A DNA stretch of 64,000 nt from Papio anubis (GCF_008728515.1 NC_044981.1:129244884-129308883), one strand, 5' to 3'. Shown: positions 48,785 to 60,934, counted from the stretch's first letter. Numbers and translations are program-made. The notes: generated from the sequence alone by a model not told the origin.

Positions 48785-48915
48785 TTCCAACTCTGTCTGT
48801 GCTACCTACAGGTTATATAATCTTGGGAGGTCACTTAAACTATACAATTGGACTAAGAATACTGTCTCTCGTGGGTGTTATAATTAAATGAGGTAGCATA
48901 TGGTAAGGTAAACAT
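48785..48915 (+). repeat. MIR SINE, plus strand
   Basis: AATCTTGGGAGGTCACTTAAAC, GACTAAGAATACTG and TGTTATAATTAAATGAGGTAGCATATGGTAAGG follow the MIR core order with high divergence. Confidence 0.7.
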
Positions 48916-50519
48916 TGATTAGTCTCTGCATTAGTTGATTAGTGTCTTCAAATGTTCGTTTCTTTGATTAGTCTCTTCAAACGTTAGTTTCCTTCCTCTT
49001 CTTTTCAGTATGCTTGCTGAAGAGCCAGCTACAGAGCGAGTGACTGAATCAAAGTCTGGACACATCCTACATGCTCCCATTCCCCACCTTGCTACAATGG
49101 TGTCAGCTGTCTGTGCCCAGAAGATGGTGCTAAGGTTGGATGAATAAAACAGTAACAGGCGCTTCAAGGATACAGAAGAAGGTACATAGATAAATATCCC
49201 CATTTTGCCTAGACAGAAACAAGAAAAACATTCTCTTTTCTCTTTTTTAAAACCAATTATTGAGTCACACATGGCAACACTATGTATTGCCAAAAGTGGC
49301 CAGTTTGTGGTAGTAGGTTTTATTCAGAAAATCAGTGGGTGATGAAAATTTAGAAGATGCACTCGTCATTTGTAAAACTGTAGATGAAAGTTTAAAAGAT
49401 GATGTTATACCACTTTTTCTTCACTGCCCTCATCAGTGACTCCATCCCACCCTCCTGCTGTTCTCAAAATTGATGTAGAAATAATTTCATGAGCCAAACA
49501 GGATGGTTTTATAGGTGTGTGTTTGGCATTAACTTTATTTCCTATTCACACACCAGATATTACTGCCTGCTCTTATGAAATAGTTTATTCCACCATAAAT
49601 TTATGTTTTAATGATCACTTTTTTTTGGAATACATTAATCTGTCTAAAAATAGGTGACTAAATCATCTGTCATTCTGCTGTGAAACCCTTTAATGTTTTC
49701 TTTGGGAAATAAATTAGAATGCCACATTGGTTTCCAAGCAGACATAAGCTGACGATGACTTTTTTGTACAACAGTTACTGATGAAAAGCTCACTGAGGTA
49801 TTTGGATTTCTTCAGGGCTGTAAATCCAGGCATGTTACTACGTTATCTACTGGAAATTGGGGTAATGCAGGAGATGGGAAAGCATGGTGTTAAATCAACT
49901 GGTGACCCCAAATAATTTTCCATGGTGTTCATCAGACATGCACACTCTATATTACTGTCATCATTCCTAGCCTTTCCACTATGCTGTCTCAAGTTTGCAC
50001 AAATTGTAAATGCTTTTAAATGATTAACTGGTGTGACATAATCGAATTACTTAGGGTTTTATTTACTGTGCTCCAAGTAATTCAATTATGACCTCGCATG
50101 GTGTTCAACAGACAATAATGAAGTTGCTACAAATTCAACTTTGCACTGGACAACTCCATTTGAGGATATCACCACCTCCAAATTAACAATTACAGAAACT
50201 GGTCTCAGTATCTTGCTCCAACAACAAGCATCACCCACCACAATAAAAACAGCAAGTAGAATCTTTTTACTTCTTTTGTGTTTCTGGTCTCAGCAAACTG
50301 CACTACAATCTACCAAACTGCCCAAGCCAGAAACCTCAAGCTCAGGCTGAATTCGCCTGAGGACATGAGGTGCAGGAGCAAACACTGCGAAGTCCTAAGG
50401 TACTCTTAATACCCTAATTTCTTTGAATCTATGCACTGTCTCATACTCACACCCATCACCTAATTCAGGAATCTCTCCAGGATCCTGCACCAGCCTCTTA
50501 GATCCCTCACTTTCCTCAG
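48916..50519. other. Unique intergenic DNA with an inverted repeat
   Basis: No transposon seen over about 1.6 kb. Contains an imperfect 16-bp inverted repeat at 50037-50090. Open frames up to 120 codons (48931-49293 minus) show no family features. Confidence 0.45.
50037..50090. other. 16-bp inverted repeat with 22-nt loop
   Basis: Left arm 50037-50052 and right arm 50075-50090 are reverse complements at 15 of 16 positions. Arms contain TAAT and ATTA cores of the kind bound by homeodomain proteins. A stem of this length could form in RNA or cruciform DNA, but no function is shown. Confidence 0.9.
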
Positions 50520-51050
50520 CCTGGCCAGAGTAACTGTTATAAAATATAAACTGGGACACAAAAATCCTCTGCTAACAAACCTTTCATTCAGTACCTACTG
50601 ATCCCTGGGTAAAACTGAAATTGGTTGATGCTGTATTAAAAATCCTCATGATGTGGTCCTTGTTTATTTTTTCTTACTGTTCCTTTTATTCACTCCATGT
50701 TCCAGAAACAAGACTAACTTGCAGTTCCCTGACTACACCATTCTACCCTTCTCCCTCTTACTTGCAGTCTCTTATATATTTTCCACTTTGCTTAGATGCT
50801 CCCAATCCAGTCCTGCAAATGCTCTGGACTTCTCAGTTTTGTCCTTGGGACTTCAGCTTTGGACTCATTTTCTCCAAGAATCTTCCCTTTAAGGGCTGGT
50901 TAGGTTTCTCTGCAAGTGACTCCTCATGCCCCTGTCCTTTTCCTCTGCTAACACCCTTCATTCGTTATCTTAAGAGTCATGCCCACTGAAAAGCTAAGAA
51001 CCTTAAGGGTAAGGACGGTGATGAGTTGAGGGTCAGCACTACTCTGCTGT
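50520..51050 (+). repeat. Probable L2-type LINE fragment, plus strand
   Basis: CTGGCCAGAGTAACTGTTATAA, AATCCTCTGCTAACAAACC and TGTTCCAGAAACAAGACTAAC follow the L2 3' region order. The 122-codon frame at 50621-50989 is within it and has no intact domain. Confidence 0.5.
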
Positions 51051-51657
51051 GGTTCCGTGGAGGCTGACTTACTTGGTGGTCTCTCTACCTTTTCCAATAC
51101 ACACTCTTTCAGTTCTGTGTATTTTCACTGAAGGCTCACCAGAAAACTAAAATGGCAACGTCATAGCAGACATAAGGCACGCAAATCTAAGATTTCATGA
51201 CCACAAAGGACAATGCCTTGTCCTTTAGCCATAGAGACACTGTCCCTGCAAGCTGCAATCAAAAGGCATTTTGTTGCGAGGGAAAATAATCATCTGACTT
51301 GTATAGAGTTATATGCATTGTTAGAGATTCTTTAGCATATTACGTTTGGAGATTTTTCAGATTGTGTGCTAACACAGACCTGGAAGGTTCTGTGGATGAA
51401 GGAAAACTAAGCAGTAATGGCTACTGTTTCCATTAAAAGTCAGAACTTGGGCACGATGAACATTTTCCCCTTAAGGCTCTGAGAGAGCATCTTTGTTGAC
51501 TGCAGTATATCCCAAGAATTGACTCTGGCCCAGTCAAATGTAGACTGCTTTGTGTAGTGACCTGTGTATTAGAACACATGTATACTTTGCCAGAATTACA
51601 TCCAATAACTTTTAAAGAATATACAAAACCATGCAGAGATGTTAAATAAGGGTTATC
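51051..51657. other. Unassigned intergenic DNA
   Basis: Nothing recognised beyond the Alu-monomer target duplication at its right edge. Confidence 0.4.
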
Positions 51658-51816
51658 AGTCTGGGTGCAGTGGCTCACACCTGTAATCTCAGCACTTTGG
51701 GAGGCTGAGGCAGGAGGACTGCTTGAGTCCAGGAGTTCGAGGTTACAGTGAGCTATGATGGCGCCACTGCACTCCAGCCTGGGCAACAAAGCAAGACCCT
51801 GGATCAAAAAATAAAT
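51658..51816 (+). mobile_element. Alu monomer or internally deleted Alu, plus strand
   Basis: About 130 bp joins a left-arm-like start (GGCTCACACCTGTAATCTCAGCACTTTGG) to a right-arm-like end (GAGGTTACAGTGAGCTATGATG...GACCCTGGATC) without a middle linker. Flanked by GGTTATC at 51651-51657 and 51817-51823. It could be an FRAM-type free monomer or a deleted AluJ. Confidence 0.85.
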
Positions 51817-51823
51817 GGTTATC

Positions 51824-52250
51824 TTTTGCTAACTAAATAAAATCTGACACTTTAAAACTTCTTTTTGTTTGTTTGTTTCAGGGACTCAGAATCATGAACC
51901 GCACAGTTTGCAGACAGATCTGATTTTTACATGTTTTTGTGTGTGTGGCTTTAAGTAATTTCAGTCAATTAAGCCTACTAATATTGCATACTTTTTCTTT
52001 TATGAAAGGGAAAAAGGGAGTATAAAGCAGGCAATCACTGATTCATTGTAAACATTTTTTTATCCAGACGATCATTCTCAGGTCACATATAACCTTTTTT
52101 CCATGACATCTTTGCTTATGGCCATCCTTGCTCTTTATTTTCATAAGTTATTAGGCCAGCAAATACTCCAGCTAAGGTATAAAAATTTACACAGGTCCTG
52201 TGTATGTTTTCTTCTCTCCTTTTCCCTTTCAAATATAGCTCGACCATTTT
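51824..52250. other. Unassigned intergenic DNA
   Basis: Nothing recognised. Confidence 0.4.
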
Positions 52251-52561
52251 TTTCTTTTTTTGAGACAATCTTGCTCTGTCTCCCAGGCTACAGTGCAGCA
52301 GTGTGACCACAGCTAGCTGCAGCCTCCACCTCCCAGGCTCATGCGCTCCTCCTGTCTTGGCACCACGAGTAGCTGGGACTACAGGCACACACTATCACAT
52401 CTGAATATTAAAAAGAGAGAGGTGGGGGGGGGGGGGGAGAGAGAGAGAGAGAGAGGTCTCTCTATGTTGCCCAGGCTGGTCTTAAACTCCTGAACTCAAG
52501 TGGTCCTCCCACCGGCCTCCCAAAGTGCTGGGATTATAGGAATAAGCCATCACACATGGCT
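52251..52561 (-). mobile_element. Alu element (AluJ-like), minus strand, linker replaced by G14(GA)n
   Basis: Antisense Alu from GAGACAATCTTGCTCTGTC to ATTATAGGAATAAGCCATCAC. The mid linker, normally a T-rich run on this strand, is occupied by AAAAAGAGAGAGGT, a run of 14 G (52424-52437) and a GA tract to about 52456. Imperfect duplications CTCGACCATTTT / CTCTACCACTTT flank it. Confidence 0.92.
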
Positions 52562-53430
52562 CTCTACCACTTTAAATCTCTTCAATTCTAGATCATGCTC
52601 ATGTAAGTGTTTTCCTAAAGTTTATACATTGTAATGGATGAATCAACAACACAAAAATAAATGTGTATCATGTTGGATTGATCTAAGAACTAAGTATTTT
52701 TTATCAGTAAAGAAGGAAAATGCTAGAAGTGTTGGGGAAGCAGGTGCAATTTCAGAGAGGAGGACCTTTGCAGCCAAGAAGGTGTTCTTTAAGAACTGAA
52801 GAAACATAGGGCATAGGTGATACAAAGATCGGGGTGAAACCCTCTTCAAGTAGAAGGAATGGTGAGTGCAAAGGGCCTGCAGCAGGTGGGTGGGTGCAGG
52901 CATGTGCCAAACATGGAGGTGGCTGTTTGGCAGTGAGTTGTGAGACAGAGGAAGGGAGAGCTCACCAGGGATGGTGCCTGTGGGCCTTACAGTCCATTGT
53001 GAAGGTCACTGGTGTTTGTGCCAAGTGAGCTGGAAAGCCAGCTGCTGGAGGTTTCCAAGAAGAGGAGAGATATCCTCTGATGCACAGCATGGCTCTGGCT
53101 AGTGTGATGAGATATGGTGAAAGGGTGTGAGGGCCAGAGAAGGGAGACTAAGCCAGAGGCTGACGTACTTATCTAGGTGAGAAAGGATGCCGGTTCCAGC
53201 TGGGGTAGTAGTCGTGGGAGAGGTGAGAAGAGGCCGGTGCAGAAGCACAAGCTCAGATTTAGACACGGTGATTTGAGAGGTCCTTTCTTCCAAGCAGGTA
53301 TATAAATAGGCAAACAAGATACAATTGTTTGGGGAGCTGGGATATGATATATATAATTTAGTCTTTCTCACAAATTCAATTTTAATGGCAACTGGATATA
53401 AGAGAAAACAAAGGAAGTTTACATATTAAA
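52562..53430. other. Intergenic DNA with an old dispersed repeat
   Basis: 52700-53260 is G/A-rich and reads like a common ancient mammalian dispersed repeat (GAAGGAATGGTGAGTGCAAAG, GAGCTGGAAAGCCAGCTGC). I cannot name it with certainty. No coding region is supported. Confidence 0.4.
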
Positions 53431-54069
53431 TTTATTGTAAACATTTTCCATTGTTTTCTTGTAAACCAGTATTGATTTTTGGATGGTGTAAGGCTTACTA
53501 GAATGTTGCCACATAACTCCACTTAAATATCATTAATTTGGAGGCTAACATTTTTAAAGGCTGTGAATGAGCAGAGGTTGATCTGAAACTTGCGTTTGGT
53601 TTACACATGAACAACAGATTCACAAATAAAGAAATACTATACACCAGGCAATAAAGGAGCTACAAAATCTGTTACAGAAAACTACCTTTTTTTCCTCTTG
53701 GAAGATACTTATAAACTACGTCCCATATTCACCTAGAGGATACTTGCTTTAAATATTCTAATAGGTCTAAATATTTTAATTACTTTATCATTAGTGAATT
53801 GTGGCTACGTTATCCATTATACTTATTTGAATGTAGCTATCTGTGTGTAAAAAATTATGCAGCTGACAACTTTTCAGGAAAGCAGCCCACTTTTAGTCGT
53901 AATTAGTGATGTTTTACTGGGTTACATCTCATTTTGCTTTAACTGAAAATTATGCAACTTAGGCATAAAAAAGAAAAGTTATGAAGACCAGAAACCTAAA
54001 TACAAATTTCACATGATTTAGAACCAAGCTAAATAAACACACAAAAACTCTACAACATGGGAGGGTGAA
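53431..54069. other. EYA4: Repeat-free DNA just downstream of EYA4
   Basis: AT-rich, without recognisable transposons. A second AATAAA on the minus strand lies at 53436-53431. If the main poly(A) site near 54.07 kb is not the only one, this stretch would be an extended 3' UTR. Confidence 0.4.
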
Positions 54070-57000
54070 GGAAATGAAAACAATTGCAAAGGTATTTATT
54101 GAGAAATAGTAAAGATATACATATTTTTACAAGCTTTTAATATTAATTTACATTTCTTTAAATTACGTAGGCCCCGATAATCTATACTTTACTAATACAT
54201 AACAGAAACCCTTGACATTGTGAGATGTCCATAACGCTACCGTAGTTGGGAGTCAAAATGCAACTTTGGCTCATGATGCTTAAGTTTGTTTTCAAAAGAA
54301 ATACTAAATGCCATATTCACTGAGAATGTAGGCTTGTCATAAACAAATGTGCTTTAAAAAAACAACTTCATACAGGAGCATGCTGTTGACACTATTCTGA
54401 ATCTTAGCTCATCACAGACTAAGGAGAAAACATTTTTAGAGACAGTTATTACCTACTTGTTGTGTGCAAACTGTATGATTCTAAAATATGTTTTTGCCTC
54501 TGAATTTGATTTACAAAATTTTGCAGGGGCATAGTGTTCTAATTGTATGCTATAATACTGTAGCCAGGCCACCTATTTTGTTACTGAAATTACGTGGTCT
54601 TGATATTTTTAAGGTGCAACACAAGATGGTTATCTTTTGTAATAATATACCAAGCTGTATACATAAGAGCCGAAAACCCACTTTAGTTACAGAACATTTT
54701 TCAAACTGGTTTACAATAAGGCACAATAGTCCATATGTCAATAGGAGGTGGGAATGGCCAAGGGGTTCGTTTTGTGTTTTTTAGTTCAGTTTTCATTTTT
54801 CAGGTTAGAAAGGAGGAGGATTTTCTGTTCCTAAGGTGGGAAGGGAAGAGTTCTATTTTGTGCATGCTCAACGTCCCATGGCCAAGCTGTGATGCTGGCT
54901 TGTGGGCCTGCACCATTGTTGTGCCAGACAAGCTGTTCTCCGTCAACCTAGCATTTAGGTTTTATGCCGGCAGCCTCTTCTGAACACAGAATCAGAAAAA
55001 GAGATGTGTGTGAGAAACTGCATGGGGTGATGCAACCAGCCAGCTTCTCTTTGCCCTTCCAAAGGGTGTTTCTTTCTGCACCTGCAGACTTAGCAGCATA
55101 AAAAGCCTTGCTTGTTTGATATGAAAAGACTTACAAATTTATACCTAATGTCACAATTCTATCATTTAAAGAAACCAGCTATACAGTAAAGATAATTTGT
55201 TTTTATTCACAGTAATAAATACTTAAGGTTTTAGTGCACAACATAATTAAGTACTGATAATCAAGGCAACACTTAAATTTTTTTAACTGCTATTTTCAAT
55301 CTAAGGGCCAACAGAAGTATAAGATTTACTATCATTATTTTTATATTATTAAACGTATTCCAACTTCAATTTGCCTGGAATAGTACTTGGGGCAGAGGCA
55401 GCCAAAAGCTACAAAATTTAAAGGGTAAGTTTAAGGTTTAGATGATGAAATCACAATCTTGTACAAAATTCGGATCTCAGTATCTTTCTGCCCAGTATAA
55501 ACATGGCCTTAGCATTCAGTAAAGAAATACAGGTTTGTAGCCCAAAGAAATGAAATCTATTTCCACAGTGAATGTTGTAATCTGTGAGCAAAATGTAGAC
55601 TTTATTGAAGCCACAGAGGCCTCAGTTGATGAATTCATGAACCAGCCTCTGGCTAGGGGCACTGACTAGTAGCCTGACTCTAGCATCCACATTATGACAT
55701 TTTAAACACAGAACTGCAGGTGCAGACACCATAAAAATACTCTAGTTCTTAAAGTCTTAAATTTCCACAAGGGAAATCATGTCACAGGAAGTAAGAGGAG
55801 AACTGTATCGTGTTCCCAACATGGGCTACACACAGGGAAAAAAAACCATGCAAACACAACGATGACGGGCTCTTCTTGTAATGAATGCCATCCATTGCGC
55901 AGTAACAATACAGGCAGAAACTAACATATGCAAGTCTGTCATGAGGAGAACCTACATTGATGTATTCAGATGGAGAACCAGGTACTATTTTACTATTGTC
56001 ATTTCAGTAACGCTGCCAAGATCCAACTCACTTGCTGATTTAATTTATGATGATATTCTAGGTAACATTTTCATAAACTCATTGCTTTCATCAGACGCCA
56101 TCTGGGAGATATGCCTTCCATTACTGATGATATTATCATTTTTGCAATGGCATTGGGAATAAACACACTTAGCTTTATTTTAAGCCATGCCCACTCAATG
56201 TGAATTTTACACCATGTCCATGGCATATTCTAAAAAAGTTAATGTGATAATTGCTCATGATTTGCATGATAATGTCCTCCTCTATGCAACTTACACATAT
56301 CAAAAGTCTCAACCTCAAAACCGTGCAGGTTGTCATGAATATGGCTCTTAGTTTTCTCCAGTAAAACTGTAGAAGGGGTACTTGAGACTTCTACATACAT
56401 TTCACTTTCTAAGTGAAGGTCCCACAGTCTTTCCCAAACTTTCTGCTTATGGTTGGATGCGCAAATAGTTGCCTCATACAATTATTGGAATTATTAAGAA
56501 CCCAAATACAACACAAGCTTTCCTTTATTGTTGTTGTTTTCTTATTGCAACAAATACTCAGTTTCTTGCTGATGCGGTAATTAAGCTTTGAGAGCTTGAC
56601 TTTTAAATTTGGTCATGTTAAGAATCATCACAAAGGATTTTTTTTTCATTATCTACAGAGATTTTAACCAAAGTTACATTGTAACACACAAATGCTGTCT
56701 TGTCTTTAAGGCACAACACATCAGTATGAACATTCTGTTTGCCAAACTTAAAAAAGAGACAATATTATATTCCCATTTCCCCTCCCACTCCCCTCCCCGA
56801 CAAATGAAAGGAAAATTGCATCCACTTTGAAAGTCAGCTGCTAATAAAGTCACAGTAAATTATTTTCATCAATAATTTACACAAATTACAGGTCTAAATA
56901 GGACTGTCCTTATACAGTCTGAGTGCATTCCAATTCAGATTTTCTGGGCTAGGTAGGCTAAAGTCAGATTCAAACCTCAGGGCTGAGAAGATCTCCCAAT

Positions 57001-57363
57001 TTGAGGAATGTTGTTGACCACCTTGTCAGACGGAGCATGTGTGTTGCTGCTTTGCCAGGGTAAGAGTTCTTTGCTAAAGCTGCTCATTCCAGTTTGGACT
57101 CATTTGGTGTGTACCAGCAACCTCCACAGATTTTTTAAAAACCCATTAAAGTGTTGTAAATATAAGACCATAGAGTTTCTTTTCTGTAGCACTAAAGTTT
57201 AACTCCATTCAGCAATCTGAATTCTTCATTCTGGAATTTTTATTCCAAATATGATTTCATCCATTAAGACAATTTATATGTGTAGAGCCAGAGGCATTGA
57301 ATCACACATAAAAATTCAGTGTACTTGAAATATAAAAAATGGATCTCCGGCTAGAGAACACAG
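54070..57363 (-). other. EYA4: EYA4 3' untranslated region
   Basis: About 3.3 kb immediately after the EYA4 stop codon on the minus strand. It is AT-rich and, unlike most of the window, free of recognisable Alu, L1 or LTR insertions, as expected for transcribed sequence under some constraint. The right edge is fixed by the stop codon. The left edge is inferred from an AATAAA at 54100-54095 and from the general expectation of a long EYA4 3' UTR. Several earlier AATAAA hexamers on the minus strand (for example ending near 55202 and 56523) could give shorter transcripts. Confidence 0.7.
54095..54100 (-). promoter_or_regulatory. EYA4: Candidate distal poly(A) signal AATAAA for EYA4
   Basis: TTTATT on the plus strand is AATAAA on the minus strand, about 3.26 kb after the stop codon. 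Cleavage would fall at about 54065-54085. Chosen for its distance; competing hexamers exist. Confidence 0.5.
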
Positions 57364-57444
57364 TTACAAATACTCTAATTCCAGTGCTTGGTGGAGAGCC
57401 AGGAGGTCTGAGTGACTGGATATCCTCCAGAAGGGCATGTTGTG
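57364..57444 (-). CDS. EYA4: EYA4 last coding exon (C-terminal 26 residues)
   Basis: The minus strand after an AG acceptor reads 26 codons beginning HNMPFWRISSHSDL and ending ALELEYL followed by TAA. This is the invariant C-terminus of Eyes absent proteins, the last strand and helix of the HAD-type EYA domain. EYA4 acts in the nucleus with SIX proteins as a coactivator and has phosphatase activity; loss-of-function variants cause DFNA10 deafness and cardiomyopathy (established knowledge). The acceptor is strong: a long CT tract at 57454-57495 and a CTAAC branch-like motif near the AG at 57446-57445. The exon starts on a codon boundary, matching the phase left by either alternative upstream exon. 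Confidence 0.96.
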   Translation of the reverse strand, partial: HNMPFWRISSHSDLLALHQALELEYL

Positions 57445-58469
57445 CTGCATGGTTAGGAGAAGGAGGGGTGGGAGAGAGAAGGGGAAGGAATGAGGCATGG
57501 AGAGAGATCACAACCATTGTCTCAATTAAGCAGCAGCACACACAGGGCTGTGTGGCCCACCCACGTTCAGGGGAGGGAGTCTAAAGGCGGGATGATCATA
57601 CGTGAAGGCTTGGCAGCACCAATATGGCATTGTCAAAGTAACAGAGAAATAGATCTGAACTGGATTTTAATGAGAATAATAGCAAATAGTAACACTGCTT
57701 AGATAGTTTAACATTTATTCTGGAAGTATCACTACCAACATCGACATCTGGGAAAGCAAGTGGGTATCACAATCCTACCTGGCTGATGGAAAGCAAGTTT
57801 GAATCAGTGCATCTCTCCTACAGGCCTCTCTCTCAGTCAAAAATAAAATAAAACAAAATGATAAGCTTCTTAATTTTGTTAATCTAGGAAGAAAAGAGGG
57901 TGAATTCCTTTCTGTATAAAAATAATTTGAAGCAGGACTATATAAAGTAGAAAAAATATGGGGATTATAACTTTCTTACTTGTCTGGGACAACCGATAAC
58001 TTAAGCCAGTCGAGTCGACCTGGTTTATTTCACTGGCGTAGAATTGACAGAAAGTATCTAGCATACATTTTCAATGGGGAAGATATCATCCCCAAGGGGA
58101 CAAAAATGAGTTCTTGTGGGGCAGAAAATCTTAGACATTACAATGGTTTGTGCCCTCCAAAGATATACTATAATAGTATACAGTACATATGTGGCATTAA
58201 AATTTCATGAAAGGGAGTAATTAGAAAAAAATTGTCTAAAGAGTCCCCACTGGCGATGATAATGAAAAAGAAAAACACTGCACTACAGGAACTGACAAAA
58301 CAAAAGCACGATTTGTAAGTTTGGGCTGATGACAACTTCTAGAATATGCACATATAAAATATTCATGTATATAAGGGAAATGAGTATACAGATATAAAAC
58401 ATGCAAATGATATTTTATGTAAGAACTAAGTAGCATAATAATCCTTAATGCTATATAATTCCTTGCTGC

Positions 58470-58760
58470 ACACTACGGTAACCACCAGCCACATGTGGCT
58501 ATGGAGCACTTGAAATGTGGTTAGTCCAGTTTAAAATACATAACGCATTTCAAAGACTTAGAACAAAACAAACAAACAAAGAGAAGGTAAACATGACTTC
58601 AACAATTTTTACATTAATTAGATATCAAGACAATTATTTTGGATATACTGGGTTGACATGTTATTAAAATTAATTCTACCTGTTTCTCTTTAATTTTTTA
58701 AAATGTGGCTTCTAGAAAATTTCAAACTACATATACAGCTTGTATTAATATTATATGTTT
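58470..58760. repeat. Old hAT-type MER fragment
   Basis: GGTAACCACCAGCCACATGTG, GAGCACTTGAAATGTGG and AATGTGGCTTCTAGAAAATTTC recall the inverted-arm sequence of a non-autonomous hAT element. Its ends are eroded and it is named only to superfamily. Confidence 0.5.
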
Positions 58761-60607
58761 CTGCAGAAGAGTGCAGACATTCCTATTCCTAAACTTTGAT
58801 ATTTCTTCTTAAATTTCTCAAACAAAGTATGTCTAGGTCAAATTAAGGCACAGAAATTCACATAGAAGTAACTTTTTTTCATTCAGCTCAGATCTATTTG
58901 TAACAACAAAACAGTACTTAACATTTCTGCACATGCGATTACTGCTACATCCAAAGAAAAGCATGCATTCTGGGTACTAGAGAAACCAACCACCTCTGCT
59001 TTAAAATAGAATAATAAGCCTTCACCATCACCAAAACTGTACGTACATCAACAACCATTTGGAAATAGCATTCTATCTGATATTCTTTTCCATTCAGGGT
59101 CATGCCTTTCCCTCCTGAAGTTTTAGGTATAAAGAAGATGGTATAACAACTGGGGAAACCAAATCTAAACATTAATGCTGTGGAAAACAGGTCGACTGGG
59201 TTAAGTTTTAATCGTCAAAAGCATACAGTGTTACTGGTTTGGAAAATTGAATTATATTAGTCCTTACCTACATATACGTGAATTTAATTTGTATAGGCTA
59301 AAAGACACATACATTGAGCAGGAGTGGGGCTGTATTACTAATCACTGGCTGCTCTTTGTTGTGTATAACTATGGTGTCAATAAGAAACATCACAACATGG
59401 ACTCACGACATTGACAAACTCCAGAAGATATTTCAGTGGAGTGTGACTGGAAGCATTTCAAGTAGTAGTCAGCAATGAAAGCTGTATTTCTTGAGGCTGC
59501 AGCCCTGACCTCATACAGGACGTGCTTGGGGCCAGTGTGCTGTCTTGGGTCATTGACACTGCTAATGAAGGCTGAGGTGTTCTGTGGGAGGCAGAGCCTG
59601 TACCTACTCTCTTAAATGTAATCGAAAAGCATGGAGATTTTCAAGTATGGCTGCCAATACTGTCACCAAACCTTCTAAAGTGGAAGTGCTTTCCTTTTCT
59701 TCATTTTCCTTGATTTAAATTGACCAGAAAAACACATCAATTCCTTTCTCTTTCTCTTATAGCCATAAACTTTTCTACAAAACTGTTCGACTGTTTTTTG
59801 AAAACAGGTAAACACTCCAGCACATGCAAGCGGCGAAGCCTTTATTAGATGATGATTTAAAATCTCCTTAGGGTGATACAGAAAACATTCTTTCTATGTA
59901 AAACAGTATAAGCTGGTATGCCATTGTTTAGAAATACTAATTCATCATTTGGCTTTGTTTTGTAAATTCTATCACTTTTATCTTGGCTAGATGATATTTT
60001 TCTATCATTCAGTGAAGGCAGCAGTAGACCTTAGGGTGGAGTTGACCAACAGTCTGGTGTTGGGGGCCAATCCTGATATCACTCTTCTTTTGATGTTGAA
60101 CCAACCATTTAACGGTTTTTAATTGCCTTGGTTTCTTCTTCAGAAATATGGGACAGATGAAAAGGCTTATTAAAATACTGAGGGCCTATGGGATCTTCTG
60201 AATGTGTTCAAAGCCAGCTGCTTGGCTTCAATCAAGTACCACTGGCTCACTACAACAGATGAAACTCTTCCAGGAGATGTGAAGCACATTATGGCTAAGA
60301 CAAGTTGGTACAAAAGGATCTGAGCAATACATCCCATTTCAGTAGCACTTATTAAAATCTCTTGTAGTAGTTTTTCTTCAGCTATTAAATCTGCCCTCAG
60401 CATTCCTTATCATAGAGTATGCCTACTTCCAGGCACTCACGAGGACTATATGGCATGTAGGTCTCATGAACTACTTACATGACTTTTGTATGGAGCTCCT
60501 TAATCTTTATCTTGCTATATTTCATGTGCTTAACAATGGTTATTCTCCCCCCATCTTTCTTGCAGATCCCCTGGCTCATTTATATCTGTGCACATGGTAT
60601 GTGTTTT

Positions 60608-60719
60608 AATATATACAGATGCATCTATATAAGCATGTATATATATGCCCACACAAATATATATATTACTATATATATTTACTGTGTGTACATACATTTA
60701 AACATATAAATAAATATAA
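60608..60719. repeat. TA/CA-rich low-complexity tract
   Basis: Imperfect alternation of TATATA and CACA units in the EYA4 last intron. The 76-codon open frame reading across it is an artefact. Confidence 0.85.
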
Positions 60720-60934
60720 CTAACTTTCCCTGCATTTCCTATCAAATTTCAGGCAAAAAATGCTAAACTCCAAATGGTTTATTTGAATGTAAGTATTGAC
60801 CCTCTCATGCTCTTATTGCTTTGCATCTATAAATTTAAATCATTTGTCAAGCTGCCATTGGGCCAAACTACAGAAATGCAAACAAAAAGGCTTGCATTAG
60901 AAGTATCACACCAACATTGTTTGAGACAGGTTAC

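Larger units (their letters stand above)
57445..60934 (-). other. EYA4: EYA4 last intron
   Basis: About 3.5 kb between the alternative exon pair and the terminal exon. Mostly unique and nearly free of transposons. 58470-58760 holds an old hAT-type fragment (CAGCCACATGTGGCTATGG). 60608-60719 is a TA/CA-rich low-complexity tract. Open frames inside it have no features. Confidence 0.85.

Noticed and set aside
48931..49293. 120-codon minus-strand frame in unique DNA
   Set aside because: No domain, no splice context, and basic low-information composition.
51433..51807. 124-codon minus-strand frame
   Set aside because: The start is antisense Alu translation (LECSGAIIAHC type); the rest has no features.
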